NCBI GenBank assembly: GCA_007125845.1
Contig: SLCK01000112.1
Location: forward strand, 1 to 35,438
Reading direction: 5' to 3'
Length of the DNA stretch: 35,438 nucleotides
Source: Gemmatimonadota bacterium
GTDB lineage: Bacteria > Gemmatimonadota > Gemmatimonadetes > Longimicrobiales > Gaopeijiaceae
Positions 15,829-24,050 of this stretch are shown here, in pieces. Each line of letters begins with the position of its first letter. Within the stretch, counting starts at the first letter, position 1. The notes below the pieces were generated by a model that saw only the letters and a list, made by a program, of their open reading frames with translations, was not told the origin of the DNA and did not search any database. The translations under genes were made by a program, and so were the position numbers.

Positions 15829-16863
15829 GTGAAGTCGCCTTCGGGAGGACGCCTGCGGTTGCGACGCTTGGGGCGCGATTCCTGGGCCCTCCTCGGGATC
15901 GCCGCCGTCGCCGCCGTCATCGGGTACGTGCTCTCGCTCCTCGCCCTGGTGGTGGTGCCGGCGGTGCTCGCTCTCTTCCCAGCGACGCTCCTGACCCCGT
16001 TGTCCGCCCGTCTGCGAGAACGCAGGGTCCCGAGGACGGCGGCGGCCATGATCGTCCTCGTGGGAGCCGTCCTTCTCTTCGGTGCCGCGGGTGGAGTGAC
16101 GGCCACTCTGGTCGTGAACGGGCTTCCCGAGGTCGTGGACTCCGTCGGAGATGGGATCTCGGAAGTGGAGTCGGTCATCCAACACATCGCCCCGGACTTT
16201 CAGCTTCGGGGGGCGGATGACCTCATGGAGTTCCTGGGAGAGCAGTTTCAGGAGGAGGATGGGGAGGGCTGGGTCCCTCAGCTCCTTCGACTGACGACCG
16301 GGGTGTTCGGCGCCCTCGCCGGAACGGTCCTGCTCGTCGTGATTCTCTTCTTCTACCTCCGCAACGGCAGGGTGCTCGCCGAACGAGGCGCCGGACTCCT
16401 GGGCGACGAGTCCGCTCGCCGAGTGATGGAGCGGGCCGACACCGCTTGGCACACTCTGGGCGCCTACTTTCGGGGCCAGCTTCTCGTGGCGCTTGTAGAC
16501 GCCGTGCTCATTGGTCTGGCCCTCCTCCTCCTCGGCGTCCCCCTGGCCTTGCCGCTCGCCGTGCTCGTCTTCCTCGGGGGTCTCTTTCCCATCGTGGGAG
16601 CCGTGGTGACGGGCGCCGTGGCAGTTCTGGTGGCCCTCTCCGACGGGGGGCTCACCATGGGTCTCATCGTGGCGGGAGTGGTTGTCGCGGTCCAGCAGCT
16701 CGAGAGCCAGGTGGTGGCCCCCCTCGTCCTGGGCCGGGCCATCGACCTGCATCCCCTTGCCGTGATCGTATCGATCACAGCAGGGGGCTTGCTTTTCGGC
16801 ATTCTTGGAGCGTTCTTGGCAGTACCGGTCGTGGCCATTTTCAGGGACGTCTGGGCGAGCTGA
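15829..16863 (+). CDS. AI-2E family transporter (TqsA/PerM-like)
   Basis: 344 residues from the GTG at 15829, with GAGGG about 7 bases upstream; the longer open frame upstream runs through the hairpin. It has about eight membrane segments. Family hallmarks are 'LTPLSARLRERRVPRTAAA' near 50-68, the amphipathic middle region, 'AYFRGQLLVALVDAVLIGLA' near 212-231, 'GGLFPIVGAVVTG' and 'ESQVVAPLVLGRAIDLHPL' near 293-312. Proteins of this family export autoinducer-2 (TqsA) or act in Na+/H+ or other small-molecule efflux (PerM-like), and sequence alone does not separate these. Length is normal for the family. Confidence 0.92.
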   Translation: MKSPSGGRLRLRRLGRDSWALLGIAAVAAVIGYVLSLLALVVVPAVLALFPATLLTPLSARLRERRVPRTAAAMIVLVGAVLLFGAAGGVTATLVVNGLPEVVDSVGDGISEVESVIQHIAPDFQLRGADDLMEFLGEQFQEEDGEGWVPQLLRLTTGVFGALAGTVLLVVILFFYLRNGRVLAERGAGLLGDESARRVMERADTAWHTLGAYFRGQLLVALVDAVLIGLALLLLGVPLALPLAVLVFLGGLFPIVGAVVTGAVAVLVALSDGGLTMGLIVAGVVVAVQQLESQVVAPLVLGRAIDLHPLAVIVSITAGGLLFGILGAFLAVPVVAIFRDVWAS

Positions 16864-16885
16864 GCGATCCACCAGCTCACGGTCC

Positions 16886-16915
16886 TTGACGGATCCGGGT
16901 CAGGCCGGGCATACC
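16886..16915 (+). promoter_or_regulatory. Possible promoter of the DUF5916 gene
   Basis: TTGACG lies at 16886-16891 and a weak -10 candidate (CATACC, 16910-16915) lies 18 bases further. A transcript from here would carry both hairpins at 16930-16977 in its 5' leader. Confidence 0.3.
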
Positions 16916-16929
16916 TATGAGTGGGTAAG

Positions 16930-16977
16930 GTCCGCCGCGTGACGCGGACGCCTTCCGGGACCGCAGGCCCGTCCCGG
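16930..16977 (+). other. Two tandem hairpins in the DUF5916 leader
   Basis: The first stem is GTCCGC/GCGGAC (16930-16935 with 16944-16949, loop 8). The second is CCGGGAC/GTCCCGG (16955-16961 with 16971-16977, loop 9). The second stem buries the first base of a possible GTG start at 16977, which favours the downstream ATG. They could also be the end of the exporter transcript, though no T-run follows. Confidence 0.4.
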
Positions 16978-17003
16978 TGACTTCTTTCCAGGATGCGGTC
17001 AAC

Positions 17004-19271
17004 ATGCGAGTGCTTGATGCGGCGTCGCTCTCCCCTGCTCGGATTCTCTGCGACTCGCCCGACCCTCGCTCCAGGGTCCCTTCACGACTTCCGATGGTGC
17101 TCTTGATTGTGGCGGCCTCGATCCCGCTGCTGGCTCCCGCGCTTTCCGCGCAGGAGGAGCGTGAGTCCTACCAGATCCAGGCCGTGCGGGCTCCGACCCC
17201 CCCGGTGATCGACGGCATTGTGGACGACCCGGTCTGGGAACAGGCGCCGGTGATCGACCAGTTCATCCAGCAGGAACCCCTACAAGGAGCGCCCGCGACG
17301 GAGCGCACCGAGGTTCGCCTCCTCTACGACGATGAGAACCTCTACGTGGCGGTCCGCGCCTTCGACTCGAACCCGGACGGGATCATCGCCACCGAGATGC
17401 GGAGGGACGGTGCCCGCATCCTGGACGAGGACAATTTCCAGATCATCCTGGATACGTTCATGGACTCCCGATCCGGGTACATGTTCGTGGTGAGCCCCCT
17501 GGGAGCCAAGCTGGATCAGCAGGTATTCGAGGAGGGCGAGGGCGGGCGTCGGGGAGGATCTTCGAACATCAATCGGGACTGGGACGGAGTCTGGCATGTG
17601 GAAGCTCGGCGGACAGCCGAGGGTTGGGAGGCGGAGTTGTTGATTCCCATGGTGACGCTCCGCTTTCCGGACACACCGGTGCAGAGCTGGGGCATCAACT
17701 TCCAGAGGAACATCCGCCAGAAGAACGAAGAGGTCTTCTGGTCCCCGATTCCGAGGGGATACGGCCTCCCCCGGGTGAGCCTGGCAGGCAGACTCGACGG
17801 CCTCGAGGGGCTGGACCGCGGCCGAGATCTACGGCTGAAACCGTTCGTGACGGGGGGCGGCCGGCGCAGCCTGAATGGAGGCACAGCGGACAACAGCTTC
17901 ACGGGTGATGTCGGCCTCGATTTGAAGTACGGAATCTCAGCGGGCCTCAATCTCGACGTCACGCTCAATACCGACTTCGCGCAGGCCGAGGCCGACGACG
18001 AGCAGGTGAACCTGACCCGGTTCCCTCTCTTCTTTCCCGAAAAGCGAGAGTTCTTCCTCGAGAACGCGGGCCAGTTCAATGTGGGGACGACGACCGCATT
18101 GGGCCGCATCGCCGACCTCTTCTTCAGCCGCCGAATCGGCCTCTCGGAGACCGGAGAGCACATTCCCATTCTCGGGGGCGCCCGCCTCACGGGGAGAACC
18201 GGGCGGAACAGCATCGGCGCAATGACGATCCAGACGGACGAGGCCTTCGGCCGGCCGGCCGAGAACTTCCTGATTACGCGCTACAGTCGTGACATCCTCG
18301 ACCGCTCCCGCATCGGCGGGATCGTGATCAACAAGCAGGCGATGAGCGGTGGTGGCTACAACCGGACGTTCGCCGGCGACTTCATGCTCGCGCCCCATCC
18401 CAATCTTCTCGTGGACGGGTTTCTGGCGAGGACCATGACCACCGACGTGTCGGGCGACGAGATGGGCGGCCACCTTCGGGCCGCCTGGACGAGCCAGGCC
18501 TGGAACATTTACGCGGAACACACCGACCTGCAGGACAACTTCAACCCGGAAGTCGGCTTCGTCCCCCGAACCGGCATCCGGCGCAGCAAGTTCCACATCG
18601 AGCCCAATCCGCGCCCGGGACGGTTTGGCATCCGGGTCATGGAACCGATGTGGAATGTGACCTACATCACCGACCAGACGGGTCGTCTGGTTTCCCGCCA
18701 GCACCACTACATGGTGGGCACCCGGTTCGACAACGGGGCCTACCTGAATATCTGGTACAACGACTACTTCGAGCGGCTGGACAATCCGTTCCGGGTCATG
18801 GGGAACGTGACGGTGGATCCCGGGAACTACCGCTTCGGGGACTGGCGGTTTTCCTTCTCGAGCAATCCGTCGCGGAGGATGTACTACACCGTGGCTTATT
18901 CCCCCCAGACCTTCTATGACGGGGACCGCACGGACGTCAGCCTCCGGCTCGGATTCCGATGGACGCACCAGTTTTCTTCCCAGGCCGGCTACACCCGCAA
19001 CGAGGTCGATCTGCCGGCCGGATCGTTCGATGTGGACGTGGGCTCGCTCCGGCTCGACTACTCGCTTTCCCCGACGATGTCGCTACAGAGCCTGACCCAG
19101 TACAACTCCTCCACCGAGCTGTGGAGCACGAGCGCTCGCCTGCGTTACACCTTCCGCCCCGGAAGCGACATCTACGTAGTCTACGACGAGCTCCGGAGGG
19201 ACCAGATCGGGTTCGAGGAGGTTCGAGATCGGCAGCTCATTCTCAAGCTGACCTATCTGATGTCGTACTGA
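17004..19271 (+). CDS. DUF5916 outer-membrane protein with N-terminal CBM9-like domain
   Basis: 755 residues from the ATG at 17004 (weak AGGA 10 bases upstream). GTG 16977 and ATG 17094 are alternatives. A hydrophobic signal segment ending 'ALSAQEE' marks export. About residues 66-250 form a CBM9-like beta-sandwich ('VIDGIVDDPVWEQAP', 'VRLLYDDENLYVAVRAFDS'). The DUF5916 region follows, with its tell-tale 'FPLFFPEKREFFLENAGQF' around 341-359, then alternating strands to a C-terminal aromatic-poor strand (LILKLTYLMSY) that looks like a beta-barrel. The family is common in Gemmatimonadota and Bacteroidota and has no proven function; carbohydrate handling at the surface is inferred from the CBM9-like part. 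The MBL gene follows after 25 bases. Confidence 0.88.
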   Translation: MRVLDAASLSPARILCDSPDPRSRVPSRLPMVLLIVAASIPLLAPALSAQEERESYQIQAVRAPTPPVIDGIVDDPVWEQAPVIDQFIQQEPLQGAPATERTEVRLLYDDENLYVAVRAFDSNPDGIIATEMRRDGARILDEDNFQIILDTFMDSRSGYMFVVSPLGAKLDQQVFEEGEGGRRGGSSNINRDWDGVWHVEARRTAEGWEAELLIPMVTLRFPDTPVQSWGINFQRNIRQKNEEVFWSPIPRGYGLPRVSLAGRLDGLEGLDRGRDLRLKPFVTGGGRRSLNGGTADNSFTGDVGLDLKYGISAGLNLDVTLNTDFAQAEADDEQVNLTRFPLFFPEKREFFLENAGQFNVGTTTALGRIADLFFSRRIGLSETGEHIPILGGARLTGRTGRNSIGAMTIQTDEAFGRPAENFLITRYSRDILDRSRIGGIVINKQAMSGGGYNRTFAGDFMLAPHPNLLVDGFLARTMTTDVSGDEMGGHLRAAWTSQAWNIYAEHTDLQDNFNPEVGFVPRTGIRRSKFHIEPNPRPGRFGIRVMEPMWNVTYITDQTGRLVSRQHHYMVGTRFDNGAYLNIWYNDYFERLDNPFRVMGNVTVDPGNYRFGDWRFSFSSNPSRRMYYTVAYSPQTFYDGDRTDVSLRLGFRWTHQFSSQAGYTRNEVDLPAGSFDVDVGSLRLDYSLSPTMSLQSLTQYNSSTELWSTSARLRYTFRPGSDIYVVYDELRRDQIGFEEVRDRQLILKLTYLMSY

Positions 19272-19296
19272 CGCTGGGATCGGCGAGTCGGGCCGG

Positions 19297-20148
19297 GTGC
19301 GGCGGGCCCAGAAGGTGAAACGCACCGGCCGCACGCCTCGGGATCCGTCGTCACCCACCACGCACACGACTCGTTGCGTTGCAGGAATCGTGATCCTGGT
19401 CGGCCTGCTCTCGACAGCGGTGGCCTGCTCGGCGCGGATTCCCCCTCCACTCCACGCACCGCCACGGACCGCCATCGTCACCACCGCGGGTCCCAACCAG
19501 AGCATGACCTACATCGCTCGGATCGAAGGGGGCGTCATGGTGATCGACCTCGGGTGGTGGGGCGCCGAAGACGCGCTCGAGGACGGTCTCTCCGAACTCG
19601 GCGCGAGCCCGGACGACGTGATTGCCGTCTTCATCACCCACGCCCACCGCGACCACCTGGGTGCGTGGCGGACGGTTCGACACGCTTCGTTCTTCCTCGG
19701 GAAGGGAGATGAGGAGCTCCTCCTGGGTCGGGAACGGCCCGGAGGTTGGATTCCCCGGTGGGCCGATCGGATCCGCAGTCGGGACCTTCCGAAGCCGGGA
19801 GAGCTCCAGCTGCACACCTTCGCAAGCGATACCGCGATGACCCTCGGTGCGGACACGGTGCACGCCTTCCCTGTGCCCGGTCACACACCTGGAAGCACCG
19901 CATACCTCTTCCGGGGTACCCTCTTTGCGGGAGACGCCATCTCGCACACGCCCATCTCCGGATTCGGCCCGGCCCGCCGGGGATACTCAGACGACGCCGA
20001 GCTTGCCCGCGAGGCGCTCGTGGACCTCCGGACGCGCCTCGTCGACCACGAAGTCCAGCGCATCTGTACTGCCCATGGCACCTGTTCCGAGTTCAGCGAC
20101 GAGTTCTGGGAAGACGTTTTGGGGGATGACGCAGTGGAGGAAAGATGA
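19297..20148 (+). CDS. Exported metallo-beta-lactamase-fold hydrolase
   Basis: 283 residues, GTG start. After a basic N-terminus and hydrophobic segment, AVAC (Cys44) suggests a lipoprotein signal, though the n-region is unusually long (about 29 residues). The MBL-fold zinc motif is HAHRDH (115-120). 'VPGHTPGSTAYLF' and 'LFAGDAIS' supply the next ligands, and 'CTAHGTCS' near the C-terminus a further His. The family includes glyoxalase II-like, lactonase and beta-lactamase enzymes. The substrate is unknown; resistance to beta-lactams should not be assumed. Its TGA overlaps the ATG of the next gene (ATGA), so the two are translationally coupled. Confidence 0.88.
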   Translation: MRRAQKVKRTGRTPRDPSSPTTHTTRCVAGIVILVGLLSTAVACSARIPPPLHAPPRTAIVTTAGPNQSMTYIARIEGGVMVIDLGWWGAEDALEDGLSELGASPDDVIAVFITHAHRDHLGAWRTVRHASFFLGKGDEELLLGRERPGGWIPRWADRIRSRDLPKPGELQLHTFASDTAMTLGADTVHAFPVPGHTPGSTAYLFRGTLFAGDAISHTPISGFGPARRGYSDDAELAREALVDLRTRLVDHEVQRICTAHGTCSEFSDEFWEDVLGDDAVEER

Positions 20149-21347
20149 TTTACAACCGCTTGAGACTCGGGATGGGCTTGCCCCCACCGCCTTCTGCGAT
20201 CCGGCCGCTGGGGAGGATGCTCCCGCTTGCTCTGGCCGGACTTCTCGGGTGCGGCTTCGTCACGGATCAGGACCCGCCGAACGAACGCCTCGTCGAGAGC
20301 GGGGTGGAGTACCAGGTCACCGTGTTCGCGACGGGGCTCGACCACCCCTGGGGAATCGCGTTCCTCCCGAATGGCGAAGGTGCGCTCGTCACCGAGCGCC
20401 CGGGACGACTCCGCTGGATCGGGGAGCAGGGTGTCGCGGCCGAGCCGGTTGCCGGAGTTCCCGACGTGCGAGCCGGAGGCCAGGGTGGACTCCTGGATGT
20501 CGCGCTGCATCCGGACTTCGAAGAAAATCGGTGGGTGTATCTCACGTATTCCAAGCCGGGCCAGCGCGGCGCCACCACCGCCGTGGCCAGGGGTCGGTTC
20601 GAAGAGGGCCGCCTGAATGACGTCGAGGACGTGTTCGTCGCGGACGCATGGACCAGTGGGAGCCGACACTTCGGTTCCCGTGTGGTCTTCGATCGCGAAG
20701 GATACCTCTGGGTCACCGTGGGCGATCGTGGGGAGGGAGAGCCGGCTCAGGAGCTCGGAAATCACATCGGCACCACGATCAGGCTCCATGACGACGGCAG
20801 CGTTCCGTCGGACAACCCGTTCGTAGGGCGAGAAGACGCCCGTGACGAGATCTTCTCTTACGGGCACCGCAATGCTCAGGGCATGGCCGTGCACCCGGAA
20901 TCCGGAGAGATCTGGCAGAACGAGCACGGTCCGCGGGGAGGGGACGCGGTCAACCGCATCGTGGCCGGCGCCAACTACGGCTGGCCAGACTACAACTTCG
21001 GGAGCCACTATAATCTGCGTGGGATCCCCGATCCGGAGCCGGGCCTGGGGATCGAGCTTCCCCTCCTCTACTGGACTCCGTCCATAGCGCCGTCGGGGAT
21101 GGCCATCTACGGGGGAGATGCGTTTCCCGCTTGGCGGGGAGACATTTTCGTGGGCGCGCTGGCCGGTCGCCATCTCAGGCGAGTGCGCTTCGAGGGCACC
21201 ACACCGGTGGAACAGGAGGTCCTGCTCGAGGACCACGGCCACCGGATACGAGCCGTGGTCGAGGGTCCCGACGGCCTCCTCTACCTGCTCGTAGATGCGC
21301 CGGATGCCCCGGTGCTGCAGCTTGTACCGGAAGGCGGAAGCGAGTAG
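20145..21347 (+). CDS. PQQ-dependent sugar dehydrogenase (soluble aldose dehydrogenase type) lipoprotein
   Basis: 400 residues. GGAGG lies 4 bases upstream of an ATG that overlaps the preceding stop. The lipobox LLGC (Cys36) marks an exported lipoprotein. The six-bladed propeller of the Asd/YliI/GDH-B group begins with 'TGLDHPWGIAFLPNG'. It carries the catalytic His175 in 'RHFGSRVVFDREGYLWVTVGD', then 'YGHRNAQGMAVHPESG', 'WQNEHGPRGGDAVN' and 'GANYGWPDYN'. Enzymes of this group oxidise aldoses to lactones with pyrroloquinoline quinone as cofactor. No PQQ biosynthesis genes are in the window, so PQQ would come from elsewhere. The last 67 bases overlap the convergent cheR-like gene. Confidence 0.92.
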   Translation: MIYNRLRLGMGLPPPPSAIRPLGRMLPLALAGLLGCGFVTDQDPPNERLVESGVEYQVTVFATGLDHPWGIAFLPNGEGALVTERPGRLRWIGEQGVAAEPVAGVPDVRAGGQGGLLDVALHPDFEENRWVYLTYSKPGQRGATTAVARGRFEEGRLNDVEDVFVADAWTSGSRHFGSRVVFDREGYLWVTVGDRGEGEPAQELGNHIGTTIRLHDDGSVPSDNPFVGREDARDEIFSYGHRNAQGMAVHPESGEIWQNEHGPRGGDAVNRIVAGANYGWPDYNFGSHYNLRGIPDPEPGLGIELPLLYWTPSIAPSGMAIYGGDAFPAWRGDIFVGALAGRHLRRVRFEGTTPVEQEVLLEDHGHRIRAVVEGPDGLLYLLVDAPDAPVLQLVPEGGSE

Positions 21348-22162
21348 CGAAGGACGCATCGGCTCCCCGCCGCCAGGCTCAAGGGCCATCGCCCGTCCGG
21401 AATCTCCTCGTGCGCTCCGAGCACGAGGTAACCTCCGGGGACAAGGCGCTCGATGATGCGCTGAAGCAGCCTTACCTGCGTGGACTGGTCGAAGTAGGTG
21501 AACACCAGGTTCCGGCAGAGAATGAGGTGAAACGGCCCGTCAGGCATCCCTTCCCTGACGTCCTCGTGCCGAAACTCCACCGACGTCCGGATTCGCTCCA
21601 GCAGGACGAGGCCCTCGCCCTCCTCACCGCCCGAGGCGGGTCGAAAAGCACTGTCGACCCACTTCGGAGGGAGGTCCCGGAGGGTTCCTTCCTCGTACCT
21701 CGCCTCCGCTGCCCGTCTCAGGACCACCGGCTCGGCGTCGGTCGCCACGATTCGGATTCCCACTTCCGGAAAGGCCCCGGAAACTCGCTTCTCCCACACG
21801 AGCGAGACCGTGTACGGCTCCTCCCCGGAGCCGCATCCCGCCGACCATACGGACACCACTCCCCCGGAGTCGATCGTCGCCGCCAAAGAGGGCAGGACCG
21901 TGCTCCCCAGCGCCTCGAACACACCTCGGTCACGGAAGAATCGGGAGATGGTGACGCGGCAGCACCCGTCCAGGATCCGCCACTCGCTCGGGCTCGATTC
22001 CAGATACCGTCGGTACTCGCCGAACCCCTCGAGCTGGAGCTCCCCGAGGCGACGCCGTATCCGCCGGCACACCTGTCGGCGAACCTTCCGGAATCCTCTC
22101 CATCGCATGCCCATCCTCGGGAGGACCCACTGGAGAAACTGAACGCAGGCAAGATCGCTCAT
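21281..22162 (-). CDS. CheR-type protein methyltransferase (orphan)
   Basis: 293 residues. An Arg-rich N-terminal helical region ('RKVRRQVCRRIRRRL', about 25-39) matches the CheR N domain that binds the receptor methylation region. 'CCRVTISRFFRDRGVFEAL' and the SAM-binding 'SAGCGSGEEPY' (107-117) follow, then 'PFHLILCRNLVFTYFD' and the C-terminal 'GGYLVLGAHEEIP'. CheR moves a methyl group from SAM to receptor glutamates. No receptors, CheA, CheB or CheW lie in the window, so it may serve another target. The start at 22162 has no clear ribosome site; an in-frame ATG at 22114 is an alternative, but the first 16 residues look family-like. Its 3' end overlaps the sugar dehydrogenase gene by 67 bases. 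Confidence 0.88.
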   Translation of the reverse strand: MSDLACVQFLQWVLPRMGMRWRGFRKVRRQVCRRIRRRLGELQLEGFGEYRRYLESSPSEWRILDGCCRVTISRFFRDRGVFEALGSTVLPSLAATIDSGGVVSVWSAGCGSGEEPYTVSLVWEKRVSGAFPEVGIRIVATDAEPVVLRRAAEARYEEGTLRDLPPKWVDSAFRPASGGEEGEGLVLLERIRTSVEFRHEDVREGMPDGPFHLILCRNLVFTYFDQSTQVRLLQRIIERLVPGGYLVLGAHEEIPDGRWPLSLAAGSRCVLRYSLPPSGTSCSTGASGASTSR

Positions 22163-22254
22163 CGATGGTGACAGGTGCGAGCTCTCGGGTATTGGCGCTC
22201 CACGCGGTCCGGGAAGAACTTTCCTGAGACAGTCCCCTTCGCAGGAGGAGCAAC

Positions 22255-23061
22255 ATGAGTCTGCAGCGCTTCGGGATCGCCTTCCTCTGCTTCACGACGA
22301 GCGCCTGCGCCGGCCCCCCGGACGATCCCCTCTCGATGCTCGAGTCTGGCCAGTGGGTGGAGCTCACCCACGAGCTCTCCGATGAAGCTCTCTTCTGGCC
22401 GACCGCCGAGCCGTTCCAACTCGACACCGTCTTTCAGGGACAAACGGACGCGGGATTCTACTACGAAGCCTTCGCCTTCTGCACCGACGAGCACGGCGGA
22501 ACCCACCTGGATGCGCCCATCCATTTCGCCGAGGAACGGTGGCGCACCCATGAGATTCCCCTCGAGAGCCTCACGGGTCCCGCGGCCGTCGTGGACGTGT
22601 CGGATGCTGCGCTCGAAAACCGTGACTACCAGGTGACTGTGGCCGACCTCCAGCAGTGGGAGGACCGGAACGGTCTCAGCATCGACGGACACATCCTGCT
22701 CGTCCGCACCGGGTTCTCGGAGCTCTGGCCTGACGCCGAAGCGTACATGGGCACCTCCCTGCGCGGGGAGGCGGGCGTCGCGGAGCTTTCCTTTCCGGGG
22801 ATCCATCCCGAAGCCGCCAGATGGATGGTGGAGGAACGCGAGGTCAAGGCAGTCGGGTTGGACACGCCGTCCCTGGATTACGGACGCTCGACTCTCTTCG
22901 AGACCCATCGGATCCTCTTCGAGGAGAACATTCCCGGCTTCGAGAATGTGGCGAACTTGCACCTGCTGCCGGATGAGGGGGCGTACGTGGTCGCGCTGCC
23001 GACCCGGATCCGCGACGGGAGCGGAGGGCCGCTCCGGATCGTGGGCTGGCTCCCCGGATGA
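22255..23061 (+). CDS. Cyclase-family (kynurenine formamidase-like) lipoprotein
   Basis: 268 residues with GGAGGAG upstream of the ATG. A short signal ends at TSAC (Cys18), so it is probably exported and lipid-anchored, which is unusual for this largely cytoplasmic family. The metal-binding signature HGGTHLDAPIHF (residues 80-91) is that of PF04199 metal-dependent hydrolases (KynB, isatin hydrolase, polyketide cyclase-like). 'VDVSDAA', 'ILLVRTGFSE' and 'KAVGLDTPSLDYG' are also typical. Family members hydrolyse cyclic or N-formyl amide bonds. No tryptophan-degradation gene is nearby, so kynB is not assigned. Convergent with the cytochrome gene. Confidence 0.9.
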   Translation: MSLQRFGIAFLCFTTSACAGPPDDPLSMLESGQWVELTHELSDEALFWPTAEPFQLDTVFQGQTDAGFYYEAFAFCTDEHGGTHLDAPIHFAEERWRTHEIPLESLTGPAAVVDVSDAALENRDYQVTVADLQQWEDRNGLSIDGHILLVRTGFSELWPDAEAYMGTSLRGEAGVAELSFPGIHPEAARWMVEEREVKAVGLDTPSLDYGRSTLFETHRILFEENIPGFENVANLHLLPDEGAYVVALPTRIRDGSGGPLRIVGWLPG

Positions 23062-23147
23062 GGCGATTCGGTCTCGTGGGGCCGCAGTCTCGCCCGCAGT
23101 CAATCAGAGCTGGCCTCAGACCCGTGGGCGATCGGCTGCGCCGGAGC

Positions 23148-23681
23148 TCAGTCGAAGAAGGCCCGGCGCTCGAGAATGATCTCGTCCAGATCCTGGCCAT
23201 TGGAACCCAGCTCCTCGGCCCCCGCCGGCATGTGGTTCAGCCGAAGGAAGTGGGCGAGGATCGCCAGGTATTCGTCGGACTCGAGCTGGCCGGGACGGTT
23301 GATCGGCATCTCGCTGCTCACGAACCGGTAGAGAGTGCCGACCGAGCCGTTGCCCCAGCGAAAGAGAAATCTCGGGTCGGTGAACGTTGCGACTTCGTGG
23401 CAATTCGTACAGTTCTTAACGAAGAGCTCCCGGCCCAGGTCGGCCTGGGCTTCGGTGTAGATCGATCGATCGACCTCCCAGCCCGGCTCGGTGTCCGCCG
23501 CGACTCCGCCGGCCTCGGCATCACCGCCGCAGCCGTAGGCGAGCCCCATGAGCAGGCACCCGATCAGGCACCCGATCAACCGCAGCGATCCGCGCTGCCG
23601 GGCCGACGCACCGGTCCGGGTGACGCGGGAAGACCGGTGCACGGATGGTGTCCGGGACCCTTCGGGGTCGGAGGTCGTCAT
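23148..23681 (-). CDS. Monohaem cytochrome c lipoprotein
   Basis: 177 residues from the ATG at 23681. The frame is open to 23759, and neither start has a clear ribosome site. A long Arg/Ser-rich N-terminus precedes a hydrophobic segment ending LAYGC (Cys51), which resembles a lipoprotein signal. The haem c site is CTNCH (91-95), with Met125 (SSEMPINRPG) the likely sixth ligand. The C-terminal 'SDEYLAILAHFLRLNHMPAG' matches class I cytochromes that serve periplasmic dehydrogenases. It probably carries electrons in the periplasm. It may accept electrons from the PQQ sugar dehydrogenase 1.8 kb away (inference). Confidence 0.87.
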   Translation of the reverse strand: MTTSDPEGSRTPSVHRSSRVTRTGASARQRGSLRLIGCLIGCLLMGLAYGCGGDAEAGGVAADTEPGWEVDRSIYTEAQADLGRELFVKNCTNCHEVATFTDPRFLFRWGNGSVGTLYRFVSSEMPINRPGQLESDEYLAILAHFLRLNHMPAGAEELGSNGQDLDEIILERRAFFD

Positions 23682-24050
23682 GAGCAGATCGTTGGCAATG
23701 GCAATAAAACCGTTCGCGCTGAGTGCGTCGAAGCGTGCACCGGACATGCGCGAAAACAAGTCGAAGCCTCGCCCTGCGACGAGGAGGAATGCCGCCGCTT
23801 GGCTTTCTTGAGCGCCGCCCGCAAGCGACGCATCTAACGTAGTAAATCAGGGCGTGCGACCACCTCGGGTCAAGGCCTGATGACGAAGAGTTCTCCCCGT
23901 GCTCGCGCTCGTCCACGTGCACCGGCGCGGGGTTGCCGACCGACCGTCACCGAGACAATGTGAGAGCCGGTTTCTCATTTTCGGGAGGAGCCGTCTTGAA
24001 GTCCTACCGTCCCGGCCCCTACCAGGGGCGACCCTTCCCGGGGGAACCGG

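Noticed and set aside
14277..16187. Very long open frame (636 codons) on the minus strand
   Set aside because: It is antisense to the symporter, DUF1328 and exporter genes. Its product is a charged Arg/Glu/Gly-rich sequence without family features, as expected from GC-rich third-position bias.
19297..20148. Beta-lactam resistance gene
   Set aside because: The MBL fold and HAHRDH motif are shared by many hydrolases. Pairing with a sugar dehydrogenase does not suggest resistance.
19881..21389. Long minus-strand frame (502 codons) opposite the MBL and sugar dehydrogenase genes
   Set aside because: Both plus-strand products have full catalytic motifs. The antisense product has none.
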